The notes: generated by a model from the letters alone, not told the origin. DNA of 64,000 bases from CAIYTF01 sp963664845 (GCA_963664845.1 OY761615.1:1674001-1738000), one strand, 5' to 3'; shown: positions 42,374 to 52,506, counted from the first letter of the stretch. A program made the numbers and translations.

Positions 42374-45226
42374 TTATTTTTTAATCTCGGATGAGAATGT
42401 ATAATTGCCTGAGCCGACTTTTATTGAAACATATCCATTCTCAACACTAGAGGCATAGAGAGCAGATACCTTGCCGTGTTTCTCACCATTTATGCTAACC
42501 GTATTGTAATTTTGAGTGGGAATTTGTATATCAGCTGTTGTATTTACAGGAATTTTCACTTCCAAAAACAGCATATTCTTTTTGATCTTCCATGAGCTTA
42601 CCACTTCTCCGTTCATTGTGTTCAGCGAAGCCTTGGCAGAAGCAATCCCGCCTTCAGGAATTTCCGGCTTTATTATAATACGCTTATATGCCGGACCATC
42701 TGATTTAATCCCGCCCACATTTTGAAATAGCCACTCACAGATGGACCCAAACGAGTAGTGACTGAACGAATTCATTCCTGCAACAAATCCTTCATTCCTG
42801 GTATAACTGTTCCAACGCTCCCAAATTGTTGTTGCCCCATTTTCTATTTCATATCCCCATGATGGATATCCCGTATTCAACAGTAATTTGTATGCAGTCT
42901 GTGTATGGCCGGTCTTTGAAAGCGCCGGAAGCAGCGCCTTAACACCGAGAAATCCGGTGGATAAAAATCCATTGTTTTCTTTGACTAATTTATCGAGCCG
43001 CTCCCCTGCGCTGGGGATAAGGCTGTCAGGAAGCATTCTCATATAGATAGCATTGGCGTAAGCTGTCTGCGTATTACCAGACAATTCGCCCTGTTCGTCA
43101 GAATATGTTCTATCTTTCGCGTATTCCGCTATATCACATTTCATCTCGCCATTCGGTAACACATAATGTTTCAAAAAGGCACTTTTAATTCTCCTTGCGA
43201 GTTCATTGTAATATATGGCCCTATCATGATTATCGATTCCTTCTGCCATTTCAGCCATCATGGATGCTGTGTAACCAAAATACATGGTAGCAAGCATATC
43301 CGGTGCTGTTTTTTTGCCTATGGACAACCAGTCCCCGAATCCGCCCTTTGGAACAATATCATCAAATGATCTTTCAGCGAAGAAATACCTCCCGCCGCTT
43401 CTCTGCTGAAGAAACTCCATGAATTTTTCCATATTCGGCCAAAATTTTTGGATAATTCGCGTATCACCATATGTTCGAAAGATTTCATAAGCACATATTA
43501 TTCCTGCCTCCATCCAGCCGGGAGAAAACGCGTCTGTTGCCCGTATGGGTGGGAACGGTGCATAATCCGGATAGGCTCCGTTTGAAAGCTGCGCATCATT
43601 AAGGTCTACTAACCATTTTGTAAAAAATGCCGAAATATCTTTGTTTAACGTGGCCGAACTAACATAAATTTGAGCGTCACCGGTCCAACCAAGTCTTTCA
43701 TCTCTTTGGGGGCAATCAGTTGGTATGTCAACAAAATTCGCACGTTGTGTCCAAACAATATTTTGATATAACTGGTTAATCATTGAATTGCTGCACTGAA
43801 AAGATCCGGCATCCGGTGTTGTTGAACCCAGAACAAGTCCGGTTATGGATGTTTCATCAGGTTGCTGCCTCAAGCCCGTGGCTTCTACATATCTGAATCC
43901 ATGATAAGTAAAACGGGGAGACCATACTTCTCCATCCGGGTCACCACGTAAGATATAACGGTCAGTCGCTCTGGCCATCCGGAGATTGGCCGTCATTAAT
44001 GTTCCATCCGGGTTTAACATTTCACCATATCTCAACAACAATGTATCTCCGGCGCTGCCCTTGACCCATAGCTTAATTATTCCGGCAAAATTTTGTCCCA
44101 TGTCGAAAAGATAGCTTCCCTTATCGCCTGCTTTAATTGATAATGGCTTTAAGTTTTGTGTAACCTGAACGGGATTGCCGGGATAACATTCTATCGTCCG
44201 GTTTTCCTTCTGGATTATTTCAACCGCTTTCCATCCAGACTCATTATAGGTTGGCAAGGTCCATCCGACAAATTCTTTTCCTGCATTATAGAACTCACCT
44301 TGCAGGATATCCGTCTGTTCAATTGGACCATAGTTTGCTTTCCATTTTGAATCCGATGTAATGGTCTGAGTTTCCCCATTATTATATTCTATCTCTAATT
44401 GGGCCAACAGCGCCGGTACTTTGCCGTAAAAGGATTTTACCTGCGGGTTTTTGACAAGAATTGCATACCCAATATACCCGGCATACCATCCATATGATAA
44501 AATAGAACCAATTGCATTGTTCCCCGAATGCAGATTACTGGTAACATCATAGGCTTGATAATAGACACGCTTGTTATAATCCGTCCAGCCCGGTGTGAGG
44601 AAGTCCTTACCGATCCTGGCACCGTTAATATAAAACTCATAGAGCCCTAAGGCTGTTACATAGAGGCGGGCTTTTTTTATCCCATCTTTTAAAACAACTG
44701 TCTTTCTGAGATATGGTGCCGGAGGAAGATGATATATGCTGTCCTTTCCCAATGCAGTAAGATCCAATCCTATCCACTGCCCTTTCCAATCGGCAGTGTC
44801 CAGCAGTCCCATTTCCCAGCGTGCATATTTACTCCACTCGCCGGGCACATCATTCTTATCCCAAGACATTACTTTCCAATAGCATATTTGCCGGGATTTC
44901 AGCGGTGCGCCTTTATATTCTATTTGAAACGTTTTATCGCTCAGCACTTTTTTAGAGTCCCATAAATCGGCTAATTGAGTGGACAGTTTGTTTGGTGTCG
45001 AGGCAACCAAAATCCGGTATGCGGTTTGGGTTTGTTGTTTCCGTTGTGATTTCAAAATCCAGCTTAACCGGGGAGACGGTGCATCTATTACCGGATCAAC
45101 TTTGTATTCACAGCGAAGATAAGTGGCTTTAAGGTCATTCGTGGCAGCGGTTACACCTCCGCAGAAACAGAGTACTAATGACCATAAGAATATTTTCAGA
45201 AGAGGAAATCGTTGTTCAACAAACAT
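42374..45226 (-). CDS. Alpha-L-rhamnosidase, GH78
   Basis: This 950-residue secreted enzyme removes terminal alpha-L-rhamnose from glycosides or pectin side chains. After a signal peptide (about 1-28) the protein begins in typical GH78 style (LRCEYKVDPVIDAPSPRLSW, then QTAYRILVAS), followed by jelly-roll domains. The (alpha/alpha)6 catalytic domain has the conserved DCPQRDERLGWTGDAQ motif near residue 505 and GGFGDWLSIG further on, which contain acidic residues used for catalysis and rhamnose binding. The C-terminal beta-domain includes the SFSHYSFGSICEWLF region. The domain order and length fit bacterial GH78 enzymes. It lies in the rhamnose locus between two secreted proteins and is the clearest evidence for rhamnoside substrates. 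Confidence 0.94.
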   Translation of the reverse strand: MFVEQRFPLLKIFLWSLVLCFCGGVTAATNDLKATYLRCEYKVDPVIDAPSPRLSWILKSQRKQQTQTAYRILVASTPNKLSTQLADLWDSKKVLSDKTFQIEYKGAPLKSRQICYWKVMSWDKNDVPGEWSKYARWEMGLLDTADWKGQWIGLDLTALGKDSIYHLPPAPYLRKTVVLKDGIKKARLYVTALGLYEFYINGARIGKDFLTPGWTDYNKRVYYQAYDVTSNLHSGNNAIGSILSYGWYAGYIGYAILVKNPQVKSFYGKVPALLAQLEIEYNNGETQTITSDSKWKANYGPIEQTDILQGEFYNAGKEFVGWTLPTYNESGWKAVEIIQKENRTIECYPGNPVQVTQNLKPLSIKAGDKGSYLFDMGQNFAGIIKLWVKGSAGDTLLLRYGEMLNPDGTLMTANLRMARATDRYILRGDPDGEVWSPRFTYHGFRYVEATGLRQQPDETSITGLVLGSTTPDAGSFQCSNSMINQLYQNIVWTQRANFVDIPTDCPQRDERLGWTGDAQIYVSSATLNKDISAFFTKWLVDLNDAQLSNGAYPDYAPFPPIRATDAFSPGWMEAGIICAYEIFRTYGDTRIIQKFWPNMEKFMEFLQQRSGGRYFFAERSFDDIVPKGGFGDWLSIGKKTAPDMLATMYFGYTASMMAEMAEGIDNHDRAIYYNELARRIKSAFLKHYVLPNGEMKCDIAEYAKDRTYSDEQGELSGNTQTAYANAIYMRMLPDSLIPSAGERLDKLVKENNGFLSTGFLGVKALLPALSKTGHTQTAYKLLLNTGYPSWGYEIENGATTIWERWNSYTRNEGFVAGMNSFSHYSFGSICEWLFQNVGGIKSDGPAYKRIIIKPEIPEGGIASAKASLNTMNGEVVSSWKIKKNMLFLEVKIPVNTTADIQIPTQNYNTVSINGEKHGKVSALYASSVENGYVSIKVGSGNYTFSSEIKK

Positions 45227-45243
45227 ATAGATATTTAAATTAC

Positions 45244-46167
45244 TTAATTTTTTCGTTGACCATTTTTATAGCGGATCAGCAACTCGTTGGGATTATTGGG
45301 CATTAAATAAACCGTTCCATACCAATGACGTTCCCTGTTTGCTCCAATAGTGAATTCGATTGATGGGCCTGCGTGAATGCAGGGGTTTTGAGAATTGAAA
45401 ATAAGAAAGCTCACTTCACCGGGCCATGAGGTTGCAACCAAATGTTTTTTATCGGTGCTTTCCCGGACGATAATATCTTCATCACTGGTTTCATTTATCA
45501 GCCACCATTGCCCGATATCTTCACCTGGCGTTTTAATTGTAGTCTTACCAACTGCCTCCATATTGGAGAATCCTTTTCTTCCAATTACGAGAAGTGCATC
45601 ACGCCTTTTTTGGGCTGAAGTGGGTGTTGTCTGATCCAGACTGATATACTTACCCTCTGACCAAATATGAACATCGGAAGTAGTTTTTAATGTGTTGAAA
45701 TCTTGGGAGTTTTTCAAGTCAAGGCAAAGCTGCGGACTTATGTGTCTTATTTCTTTGGAAGAATGATTCTTTACGAAAAACTCTATCCTCACTTCCATGC
45801 TGTCAGTTGAAATAATCCCACCGAATTCTATTCCCTGTGGAGTGGAACAGGTATATGAAATTTCTCCTGTTTTTTCGTTCCTTACCCACTCTGGATATTT
45901 CTCCATTTTCGAAAGAACCGGCATATCGGCCCGGTAATGGTCTATGAAATACATTCCCTCTTCTCCATCCAGAGTTTCAGGAAACCTCATTTCAATTGTC
46001 CCATCCATCCATGTCGCTTTCATCTGAAAGCCGATCGGCTTTCGTTCTCCATCCTGATTTGGCAGAGGGGTTATTTTAATATCACCTCCCTGAGGATTGA
46101 AAGCAAACATTTTGCCTGAATATAGTATAATACAAAGGATTATGGTTATTTTCACCAATCTGGTCAT
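45244..46167 (-). CDS. Secreted protein of unknown function
   Basis: From ATG 46167 the product is 307 residues with a signal peptide (about 1-21); an in-frame ATG 12 codons upstream would add a basic extension. The mature part is predicted beta-rich, with WMDGTIEMRFPETLDGEEGMYFIDHY, GIEFGGIISTD and late HAGPSIEFTIGANRERHWYG segments. I do not recognise a catalytic motif or a named family. The overall look, beta-sandwich with acidic loops, is compatible with an aldose-mutarotase-like or carbohydrate-binding fold. It lies 17 nt before the GH78 gene and 47 nt after an acetylesterase gene, so it is very likely part of the rhamnose-glycan operon. Confidence 0.7.
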   Translation of the reverse strand: MTRLVKITIILCIILYSGKMFAFNPQGGDIKITPLPNQDGERKPIGFQMKATWMDGTIEMRFPETLDGEEGMYFIDHYRADMPVLSKMEKYPEWVRNEKTGEISYTCSTPQGIEFGGIISTDSMEVRIEFFVKNHSSKEIRHISPQLCLDLKNSQDFNTLKTTSDVHIWSEGKYISLDQTTPTSAQKRRDALLVIGRKGFSNMEAVGKTTIKTPGEDIGQWWLINETSDEDIIVRESTDKKHLVATSWPGEVSFLIFNSQNPCIHAGPSIEFTIGANRERHWYGTVYLMPNNPNELLIRYKNGQRKN

Positions 46168-46214
46168 GATTAATCTCGCTATTATTGTTAGGATGAGCCG
46201 CATTCATGAAAAAA

Positions 46215-47495
46215 TCATTTCAGGGGAATATCGATCGGACCAAACGCAGGTATGGCATTATCAAGGGAATCGGTAATATTCATGTATGGATAAGTGCCTG
46301 CTCCGCATACCAATTGGGCAGGAGAGTTGGGAATTCCGGACAAATAAACATCTAATCCTGCAGCATCTTCTGGATCCAACTGTACTTTTGAAACAACATA
46401 CATAATGTTCTCGTTACCATTTAACCGAAGTGTAAATTCACCGGGGCTTCCACTACTTATCAATTTGCCACAAACCCCGCTGTAATGGAGATGAAGGTAG
46501 TCCGATCCGGACGCTGCATCTTTGCATAGTTTCATTGATTCAAGATTTATTTGCTTCGCATGTCCGTTGATTTTATACACATTGGTAAGAGCCATTTCTG
46601 CTATGCGTCTTCCCAATCTTCTTTGTCCGTCAGTTGAGGTATGCGCACAATCATCCAAGGGAAGATCTATCGCGGTAACCATATAAACATTTTCCCTTTG
46701 AGTCAGCACCTGTCTCTGAATTTCTCTGACTTCTTCCCAGGCTCTTCCCATAATCGAATCGCGTTTATTAAATTTACCAATTTGCACATAGATGACCGGT
46801 AAAGTGGGAGCGTTCACATCTTTGCGGAAGGAATCAATAAATCTGAGAAATTCAGTTCCATATGTTTTGGATTTTAACATCATTGCCTCAGATTCACCCT
46901 GTGACCAAATGAGCCCTTTTATTTTTCCACCTGCTGCCTTGATCCTGTTTATCATTGCTCCGTAAAGAGAACTGTCGCCCCAATTTCTTTTTGCAGGATC
47001 CCATTGACTGATAGTAGAGCCCCCTAATGCACAAGGGATCAAAGCAATTGGTCGTTTTGTGGCGTCATATACATTCCTGGCAAAAAACATTCCCGGGCCA
47101 ACTCCACCCATAGGTTTTTCTTTGCTCATTTCGCGAAACTTAAGGTATTGAATATGCCACTTGTCCCAGTCTTTCATCGAATCCGGCAATAAGCCAAAGT
47201 AGTCTTTCTCGTATGCCAACGCTGTGGCTTCGAATATCCGATGTAACGGTTCCCGGGCAACCATCCACTTATTATCCATATTCAGCATCATAATATTGGG
47301 ATTTGTGGCAGTGTCAGGGGTCCTGCCGGCACCTTGCATGTTGGACTGTCCAGCCAGAACCCAGATGTCTGCAGCAATGGGACAAGGATTACTGTTATCG
47401 AGATATTGTGAATAACTAAACGGAAAGTAACAAATACTTATAGCGGCTATCAGTAAGTGTTTTAATTTAATTTTCATTATAACAGGCATATTCAT
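46215..47495 (-). CDS. Secreted SGNH carbohydrate acetylesterase, sialate O-acetylesterase-like (copy 1)
   Basis: The frame can begin at several codons. ATG 47495 has an AGG about seven bases upstream and gives a 426-residue product with a signal peptide ending near FSYSQ. The SGNH/SASA signature is present: nucleophile in AGQSNMQG, glycine in ALGGSTISQWD, QGESE, and D-x-x-H late in DDCAHTSTDG. This family removes acetyl groups from sugars, including sialic acid and, in plant-glycan loci, xylan or rhamnogalacturonan. With rhamnosidases around, de-acetylation of a pectic substrate is likely. A close paralogue lies at 49134-50405 on the other side of rhaA; both share most motifs and the C-terminal SLDNAIPAFGPIDIP. 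Confidence 0.87.
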   Translation of the reverse strand: MNMPVIMKIKLKHLLIAAISICYFPFSYSQYLDNSNPCPIAADIWVLAGQSNMQGAGRTPDTATNPNIMMLNMDNKWMVAREPLHRIFEATALAYEKDYFGLLPDSMKDWDKWHIQYLKFREMSKEKPMGGVGPGMFFARNVYDATKRPIALIPCALGGSTISQWDPAKRNWGDSSLYGAMINRIKAAGGKIKGLIWSQGESEAMMLKSKTYGTEFLRFIDSFRKDVNAPTLPVIYVQIGKFNKRDSIMGRAWEEVREIQRQVLTQRENVYMVTAIDLPLDDCAHTSTDGQRRLGRRIAEMALTNVYKINGHAKQINLESMKLCKDAASGSDYLHLHYSGVCGKLISSGSPGEFTLRLNGNENIMYVVSKVQLDPEDAAGLDVYLSGIPNSPAQLVCGAGTYPYMNITDSLDNAIPAFGPIDIPLK

Positions 47496-47546
47496 TTTCA
47501 ACCTCGCAACTATTTTTACAGATGGATTAGAGACTGCTTACAAGTT

Positions 47547-48854
47547 TCAATTTGACTTAAGGAATTGCAATGAGGAATCAAGTAAATGTAATCTTTTTGC
47601 CAATACTGTGGCTTCATATTTTTGAATATCAAGAATATATTCCTCAGCCACAGGAACATCATTGATCAGGCAAAAATAGTTATATACTGCGCCCAAGGGT
47701 AACGTTTTCATCAGCTCCAAATATGCGAGCCGTTCAAAATTTTTACCGGCATTTTCAAATGTTTTGAGTTTATCTGCCGGTTCGAGCAACGCGTTCAGAA
47801 AGGCCAACTGAGTTGCCCGGGCACCCAATACATATGCACCAATCCTGTTAATGCTGCCATCAAAATAATCAAGACCAACATTCACCCGGTTCATTGCGTT
47901 CGATCTGACAATTTCCTGCGCAATAAGCTGAATTTCATCGTTAAAGATCACGACATGATCACTGTCCCACCTGACACCCCTGCTTAAATGGAGAAGCAAT
48001 TCATCGTTAAAAAGCAAGATCGACGAAATCTTGTCTCCAATTTGTTCAGTTGGATGAAAATGTCCGCTGTCCAGGCAAATGAGTTTGTTATTGCTGATTG
48101 CATATCCCATATAGAATTCGTGCGATCCAACAACCATCGATTCAGAACCAATACCAAACAGTTTGCTTTCCACAGAATCCTTAAGATATTCCTTTGGATA
48201 TGAAATTGAAAAAATTTCGTCAAGGGACTCTTTTAACAGCACCCGGTGCGAGTTGCGGTCAACCGGAATATCCTTCGAACCATCCGGGACCCATATATTA
48301 TTGACAGACGGGGTACCCAATTGTTTCCCCATTTCAGCGGCTATTGCTCTTGTGCGTTTCACGTGTTCTATCCAAAACGCTCTTATTTTCTGGTTTTTAC
48401 TCGAGAGAGTAAAGCCATCATTCGCATAAGGATGTGAGAAACAGGTTGGATTAAAGTCAATGCCTATTCCCAGTTCCTTCGCCCAGTCAATCCAGCCTTG
48501 AAAATGTTTTACTTCAATTTGATCCCGGTCAATCTTTTCACCTTTAAAATCACCGTATATGGCATGAAGATTAATACGTTGTTTTCCGGGGATCAGGCTC
48601 ATCGTTTTTTCGATGTCAGCCTTAAGTGATTCGATAGTTCTTGCCTGGCCGGGATAGTTCCCGGTTACCTGTATTCCTCCTCCACTTAACTCAGCTTCGG
48701 GATCTTCGAATCCACGAACATCATCAGCCTGCCAGCAATGCAAGCTTATTTTAAGATGTTGTAACTTATTTATGGCATCGTCGGTATTGATTCCATAAGC
48801 TGCATATTGATTTTTTGCCTGGTCGTACGCATCGGCTACTGATTTATTTTTCAT
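47547..48854 (-). CDS. rhaA: L-rhamnose isomerase
   Basis: This 435-residue cytosolic enzyme converts L-rhamnose to L-rhamnulose with Mn/Zn. It is a xylose-isomerase-like TIM barrel with LKISLHCWQADDVRGFE at the N-terminus, the metal-binding run GIDFNPTCFSHP, and DSGHFHPTE around the catalytic centre, all as in bacterial RhaA; the length is close to E. coli RhaA (419). The start at ATG 48854 has a strong GGAGG six bases upstream. Together with rhaB, the aldolase, rhaM and rhaT it completes rhamnose catabolism to triose phosphate. It sits between two related acetylesterase genes, preceded by a 279-nt leader region with a perfect 12-bp inverted repeat. Confidence 0.95.
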   Translation of the reverse strand: MKNKSVADAYDQAKNQYAAYGINTDDAINKLQHLKISLHCWQADDVRGFEDPEAELSGGGIQVTGNYPGQARTIESLKADIEKTMSLIPGKQRINLHAIYGDFKGEKIDRDQIEVKHFQGWIDWAKELGIGIDFNPTCFSHPYANDGFTLSSKNQKIRAFWIEHVKRTRAIAAEMGKQLGTPSVNNIWVPDGSKDIPVDRNSHRVLLKESLDEIFSISYPKEYLKDSVESKLFGIGSESMVVGSHEFYMGYAISNNKLICLDSGHFHPTEQIGDKISSILLFNDELLLHLSRGVRWDSDHVVIFNDEIQLIAQEIVRSNAMNRVNVGLDYFDGSINRIGAYVLGARATQLAFLNALLEPADKLKTFENAGKNFERLAYLELMKTLPLGAVYNYFCLINDVPVAEEYILDIQKYEATVLAKRLHLLDSSLQFLKSN

Positions 48855-48938
48855 TGTTGACCTCCCGCATGGGAATTGTGACTATGAGTTAATGATTAAT
48901 TGTTTTTTTATGGCTTGAATAAAGAATTGAAAGCTTGT

Positions 48939-49016
48939 CAATATCACTTAGAGATCATATTAGTTACGGGGCTAAAAGGTTGTAACGTTCTAACTGCAAC
49001 ATGATAAGTGATATTG
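48939..49016. repeat. Perfect 12-bp inverted repeat in the rhaA upstream region
   Basis: CAATATCACTTA (48939-48950) is repeated in inverted orientation at 49005-49016 around 54 nt. The element spans 78 bp within the 279-nt gap before rhaA. It may be a regulator site pair, a leader hairpin or a small mobile repeat. It has no adjacent T-run. Confidence 0.55.
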
Positions 49017-49133
49017 ATTTGATATAATTTACTGCACCCTGAGACCATTCATGATCTTGAGTATTGGCAACAGATATATTAGGTCAGAAGTCTGATTATA
49101 ATAAAACAGGGAGTGATATTTGAATATTTATAT

Positions 49134-50405
49134 TTATTTTATTGGTATATCGATGGGACCAAAGGCCGGTATTGCATTATCAAGAGAATCTGTAATGTTC
49201 ATATATGGGTATGTTCCGGCTCCGCTGATAAGTTGTGCAGGTTCATTTGGCACTCCGGATAAATAGACATTTATGCCGGCATTATCATCCGGGTCCAAAA
49301 CAACTTTTGAAACGACGAATGACTGATCAAGCTTTCCGTTCAGGCGAAGCTGGAATTCACTGGGAAGTCCACTGCTTTTTAACTTTCCACAAACACCGCT
49401 ATAATGCAGGTGCAAATAACTGGAACCAGATCTTTCGTCTTTTTGCAGTTTAACTGATTCCAGATTTATCTGTTTAGCGTGTCCTGTTTGTTGATATACA
49501 TAAGTTAAAGCTATTTCAGCCATCCTGGTCCCCATCACTTTTTGCCCTTCGCTGGAAATATGTACGCAATCATCGAGCGGAAGACCAAATGCTGATACCA
49601 TATAAGCATTTTTCCGTTTCGATAAAACAGTCCTTTGTGTCTCCCGAATCTGTTCCCACGCAATATCTTTGTCAGGATGGTTAACATTAAACAGGGCAAT
49701 TTGCACATAGATGACAGGCAAATCATTGTCTCCAATATCCGTCCGGAATGAATCAATAAGTTTTAGAAATTTACTTTCGTAATCTTTTGTCTTGAAAGAC
49801 ATCGCTTCCGATTCTCCCTGCCACCACAGTATTCCTTTAATTTTGCCCCCAACAGATTTAATCCTGTTTATGGTGGCACCGTACAGTGAACTGTCTCCCA
49901 GTTGTTTTTTTTCGGGATCCCACTGTGCAATGGTCGATCCGCCCAAGGCACAGGGAATTAAGGCAATGGGGCGTCCAGTTTGTTCAAAGATATGCTTGGC
50001 AAAGTAGCTTCCGGGGCCAATTCCACCAATCGGATTTTTTTTGCTCATTCCACACAATATCTTGAACTGCTGCTGCACCTTTTCCCAGTCCCTGAGTGTA
50101 TCCGGCAACAACTCATAAAAACATCTTTCATAAGCATAGGCTGATGATTCAAATATCCTATGGACTGGATTCTGGGCAACCATCCAGGTGTTGTCCATAT
50201 TCAGCATCATTATTTTGGGATTGGTGGAGGTATCCGGGGTTCGCCCCGCCCCTTGCATATTTGACTGCCCTGCCAATACCCAAATATCCGCGTCAATCGG
50301 GCAGGGATTGGATGCATTCTTCGGCTGAGCATAATCAATGCACTGCAACAATGACCAAATGGTCAAAACTGCAAAAAAGGATACCAATGCGTGGTTTTTA
50401 TTCAT
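49134..50405 (-). CDS. Secreted SGNH carbohydrate acetylesterase, sialate O-acetylesterase-like (copy 2)
   Basis: This 423-residue exported protein has a signal peptide (about 1-26) and the same SGNH motifs as copy 1: AGQSNMQG, ALGGSTIAQWD, QGESE and DDCVHISSEG. The two proteins align along their whole length and are clearly paralogous, sharing for example MMLNMDN, GHAKQINLES and SLDNAIPAFGPIDIP. Divergence is spread evenly, so the duplication is not recent. Different positions or linkages of acetyl groups on the same glycan would explain keeping both, which is inference. The gene lies 76 nt after the GH-like gene upstream and is separated by the rhaA leader from the isomerase. Confidence 0.87.
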   Translation of the reverse strand: MNKNHALVSFFAVLTIWSLLQCIDYAQPKNASNPCPIDADIWVLAGQSNMQGAGRTPDTSTNPKIMMLNMDNTWMVAQNPVHRIFESSAYAYERCFYELLPDTLRDWEKVQQQFKILCGMSKKNPIGGIGPGSYFAKHIFEQTGRPIALIPCALGGSTIAQWDPEKKQLGDSSLYGATINRIKSVGGKIKGILWWQGESEAMSFKTKDYESKFLKLIDSFRTDIGDNDLPVIYVQIALFNVNHPDKDIAWEQIRETQRTVLSKRKNAYMVSAFGLPLDDCVHISSEGQKVMGTRMAEIALTYVYQQTGHAKQINLESVKLQKDERSGSSYLHLHYSGVCGKLKSSGLPSEFQLRLNGKLDQSFVVSKVVLDPDDNAGINVYLSGVPNEPAQLISGAGTYPYMNITDSLDNAIPAFGPIDIPIK

Positions 50406-50481
50406 TTATTTCTGGCCTGCACATGATGATTTAATAATTAATCAATGCTAAAAAATAATTGATTTGGCTTTTACTTGTCGC

Positions 50482-52506
50482 TTATTGTTCCTTCACATGC
50501 ACAACATAAAGTGTATGTGGCTGGAAATTAAAGATGCTGCCATGTCTCAGTGTTTTATAGTTCTTATCTCTCGCCAGCAACCTATATTCTCCTTTAATCG
50601 CAAAGTTCAAACAAGCTGAGAAATCTGACTTACCTTCATTGAACAGCATGTAAAAATGGCACCCGCCTTTTATGACATGCCTGACCCGAATATCTTTGCT
50701 TCTCGGTGTCAGGGTAACATCCTTCTCAACCTTCTCAGAAATTTTTTGACATAAATATTCTTCAGCTTTTCCATCAGACTTTCGCCAATAGATCACCCGG
50801 TTTTGTTTTTCCAGTGCAGCAATTAAAGTGCCTGTTTCAGGAGGGGGGTTAAACTCTGCAAGCAACACTTTATATGTCATGCCCGCAATATGGATACCGT
50901 CATTATCAATCACAGCCCCGTTGGCAAGGAGCGATGCTTCAAGATAATTGAACTCATATTGATTTTCGAAACATACCTTTGCAGCATCCCAGGGAAGATA
51001 ATCGCTCAGCCCCAAAATTGCAATATCACATACACACTTACTGTCCGTATTAAGCCAACATGCCTGAGAAACAAAATGAGAAAATAAAGCATATTCATTC
51101 CACCAGGCACTGTTTGGACCAACATCCGGCGGGCGTTCGTCAATTCTTGGGCCACGGATTGAATAGTAAAAAGCGTGAGGGTAAAGCAAATTACATCCTC
51201 TTATGATCAACCACCAGGCAAGCCATTGCATTTCTTCAAAGGTTAAATCATGTCCATACGCACCGCAGTATTCATTTGAATTTCTTCTCAACTGCAAGTG
51301 AACCATGGCGGAAGAAGCGCACTTGGCATTTGTCGATTCCGGCCCTTCAAGCGCATTTGGATTATCCATTTCCACATTTCTCCAAACAATATCCTGTCCG
51401 GGGATTTGGAAATAACGTAAATGTCCAATGTCGTCAGGTTCAGCAGGGTGGCCAGCCAATGAGGTATTGTGCTCCCTACACCACTCAGACAACTGCTTAT
51501 AGTATGTCTCGTCCAGCCGAGCATTTAGTGCACGATAGTATTCTTTTCTTTTGCTTGCCGCTCCCGGTTCGTCATCGTACCATAACGCCGGCAGATCATT
51601 CGAATAATCCCTCTGCAACCATTCATTTACAAAGGGCAATAACGCAGCATTACCAGGCACGGCACCAGCTTCAGGATTTTTGCCAAAATATGATGGCTCA
51701 TCAGTAAAAATCCCCTTTACCGTTTTGCCAAAATGACCGCTGAATTCATCGTAATATTGCTGATATACCATTTTGATGAAGCATTTGACAGAATCCGGAT
51801 TTAAAATATCGGCTGCTAATGGCATTTCTTCCGGAACATCCACATGGCCGGAACTTCTTTTGGGATCAGATTCAAGATAGTGTATACCCCGTATTAGTGA
51901 ATGATCAGGACTGATAAACCTATCCAAAATTGCAATCCGATGGCCATTTAACTTTCGTTTGACAGTTTTTACAAGCCGTTGGTCAGGTTCCAGTTTAATA
52001 TTTCCGGATACATCAATTATAAATCCGTATTTTTTACTGTCCGGCGGTACTTCATCCAGATCAATTGCAAACAGGCCATGAGGCCGGTACGATGGATTTT
52101 CTGCAACAACAAGTCCGCTTGCGGCACCGCTCGGATACATTGCATCATCATAAAGCATACACCACATATTGCGTTTTTCTGCTTCCCGGATTGCATATCC
52201 CACAAACGAAAGATATTTTTCGCTCATAAATCCGATACTCTTGGGTAGTCCTACCCTGGGATGAATAATGAACGCAAAAACTCCGTGGTCATAAAAATTT
52301 CCGATTTGGCGTGCTATTTCCACCTCAGACAGTTCATCATTCCAAAACCAAAAAGGCGCTTGTGAGAATTCCCTGGATGGATTATTCCAACCATCCATCA
52401 AAGCTTCGGTTTTATTACCTCTATATTCCAGCACGCCGTTTTTGCTTCGCATGGAAAACAGAGCCGGAGCCATTGCAAGACAAGACAGAAACGCTTTACG
52501 GGTCAT
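50482..52506 (-). CDS. Putative glycoside hydrolase, GH106-like TIM-barrel enzyme
   Basis: This 674-residue protein has an N-terminal hydrophobic stretch (about 3-19) that may be a signal peptide. The opening FSQAPFWFWNDELSEVEIARQIGNFYDHGVFAFIIHPRVGL is the pattern seen at the start of GH106-type alpha-L-rhamnosidases and their uncharacterised relatives. Acidic TIM-barrel segments follow (CMLYDDAMYPSG, GIFTDEPSYFG), of which D/E in TDEP is a candidate catalytic acid. The conserved C-terminal beta domain of full-length GH106 enzymes (about 1,000 residues) seems reduced. Location in the rhamnose locus supports rhamnosidase or a related exo-glycosidase activity; beta-galactosidase-like activity is an alternative. 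It is 26 nt from the next secreted protein gene. Confidence 0.75.
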   Translation of the reverse strand: MTRKAFLSCLAMAPALFSMRSKNGVLEYRGNKTEALMDGWNNPSREFSQAPFWFWNDELSEVEIARQIGNFYDHGVFAFIIHPRVGLPKSIGFMSEKYLSFVGYAIREAEKRNMWCMLYDDAMYPSGAASGLVVAENPSYRPHGLFAIDLDEVPPDSKKYGFIIDVSGNIKLEPDQRLVKTVKRKLNGHRIAILDRFISPDHSLIRGIHYLESDPKRSSGHVDVPEEMPLAADILNPDSVKCFIKMVYQQYYDEFSGHFGKTVKGIFTDEPSYFGKNPEAGAVPGNAALLPFVNEWLQRDYSNDLPALWYDDEPGAASKRKEYYRALNARLDETYYKQLSEWCREHNTSLAGHPAEPDDIGHLRYFQIPGQDIVWRNVEMDNPNALEGPESTNAKCASSAMVHLQLRRNSNEYCGAYGHDLTFEEMQWLAWWLIIRGCNLLYPHAFYYSIRGPRIDERPPDVGPNSAWWNEYALFSHFVSQACWLNTDSKCVCDIAILGLSDYLPWDAAKVCFENQYEFNYLEASLLANGAVIDNDGIHIAGMTYKVLLAEFNPPPETGTLIAALEKQNRVIYWRKSDGKAEEYLCQKISEKVEKDVTLTPRSKDIRVRHVIKGGCHFYMLFNEGKSDFSACLNFAIKGEYRLLARDKNYKTLRHGSIFNFQPHTLYVVHVKEQ

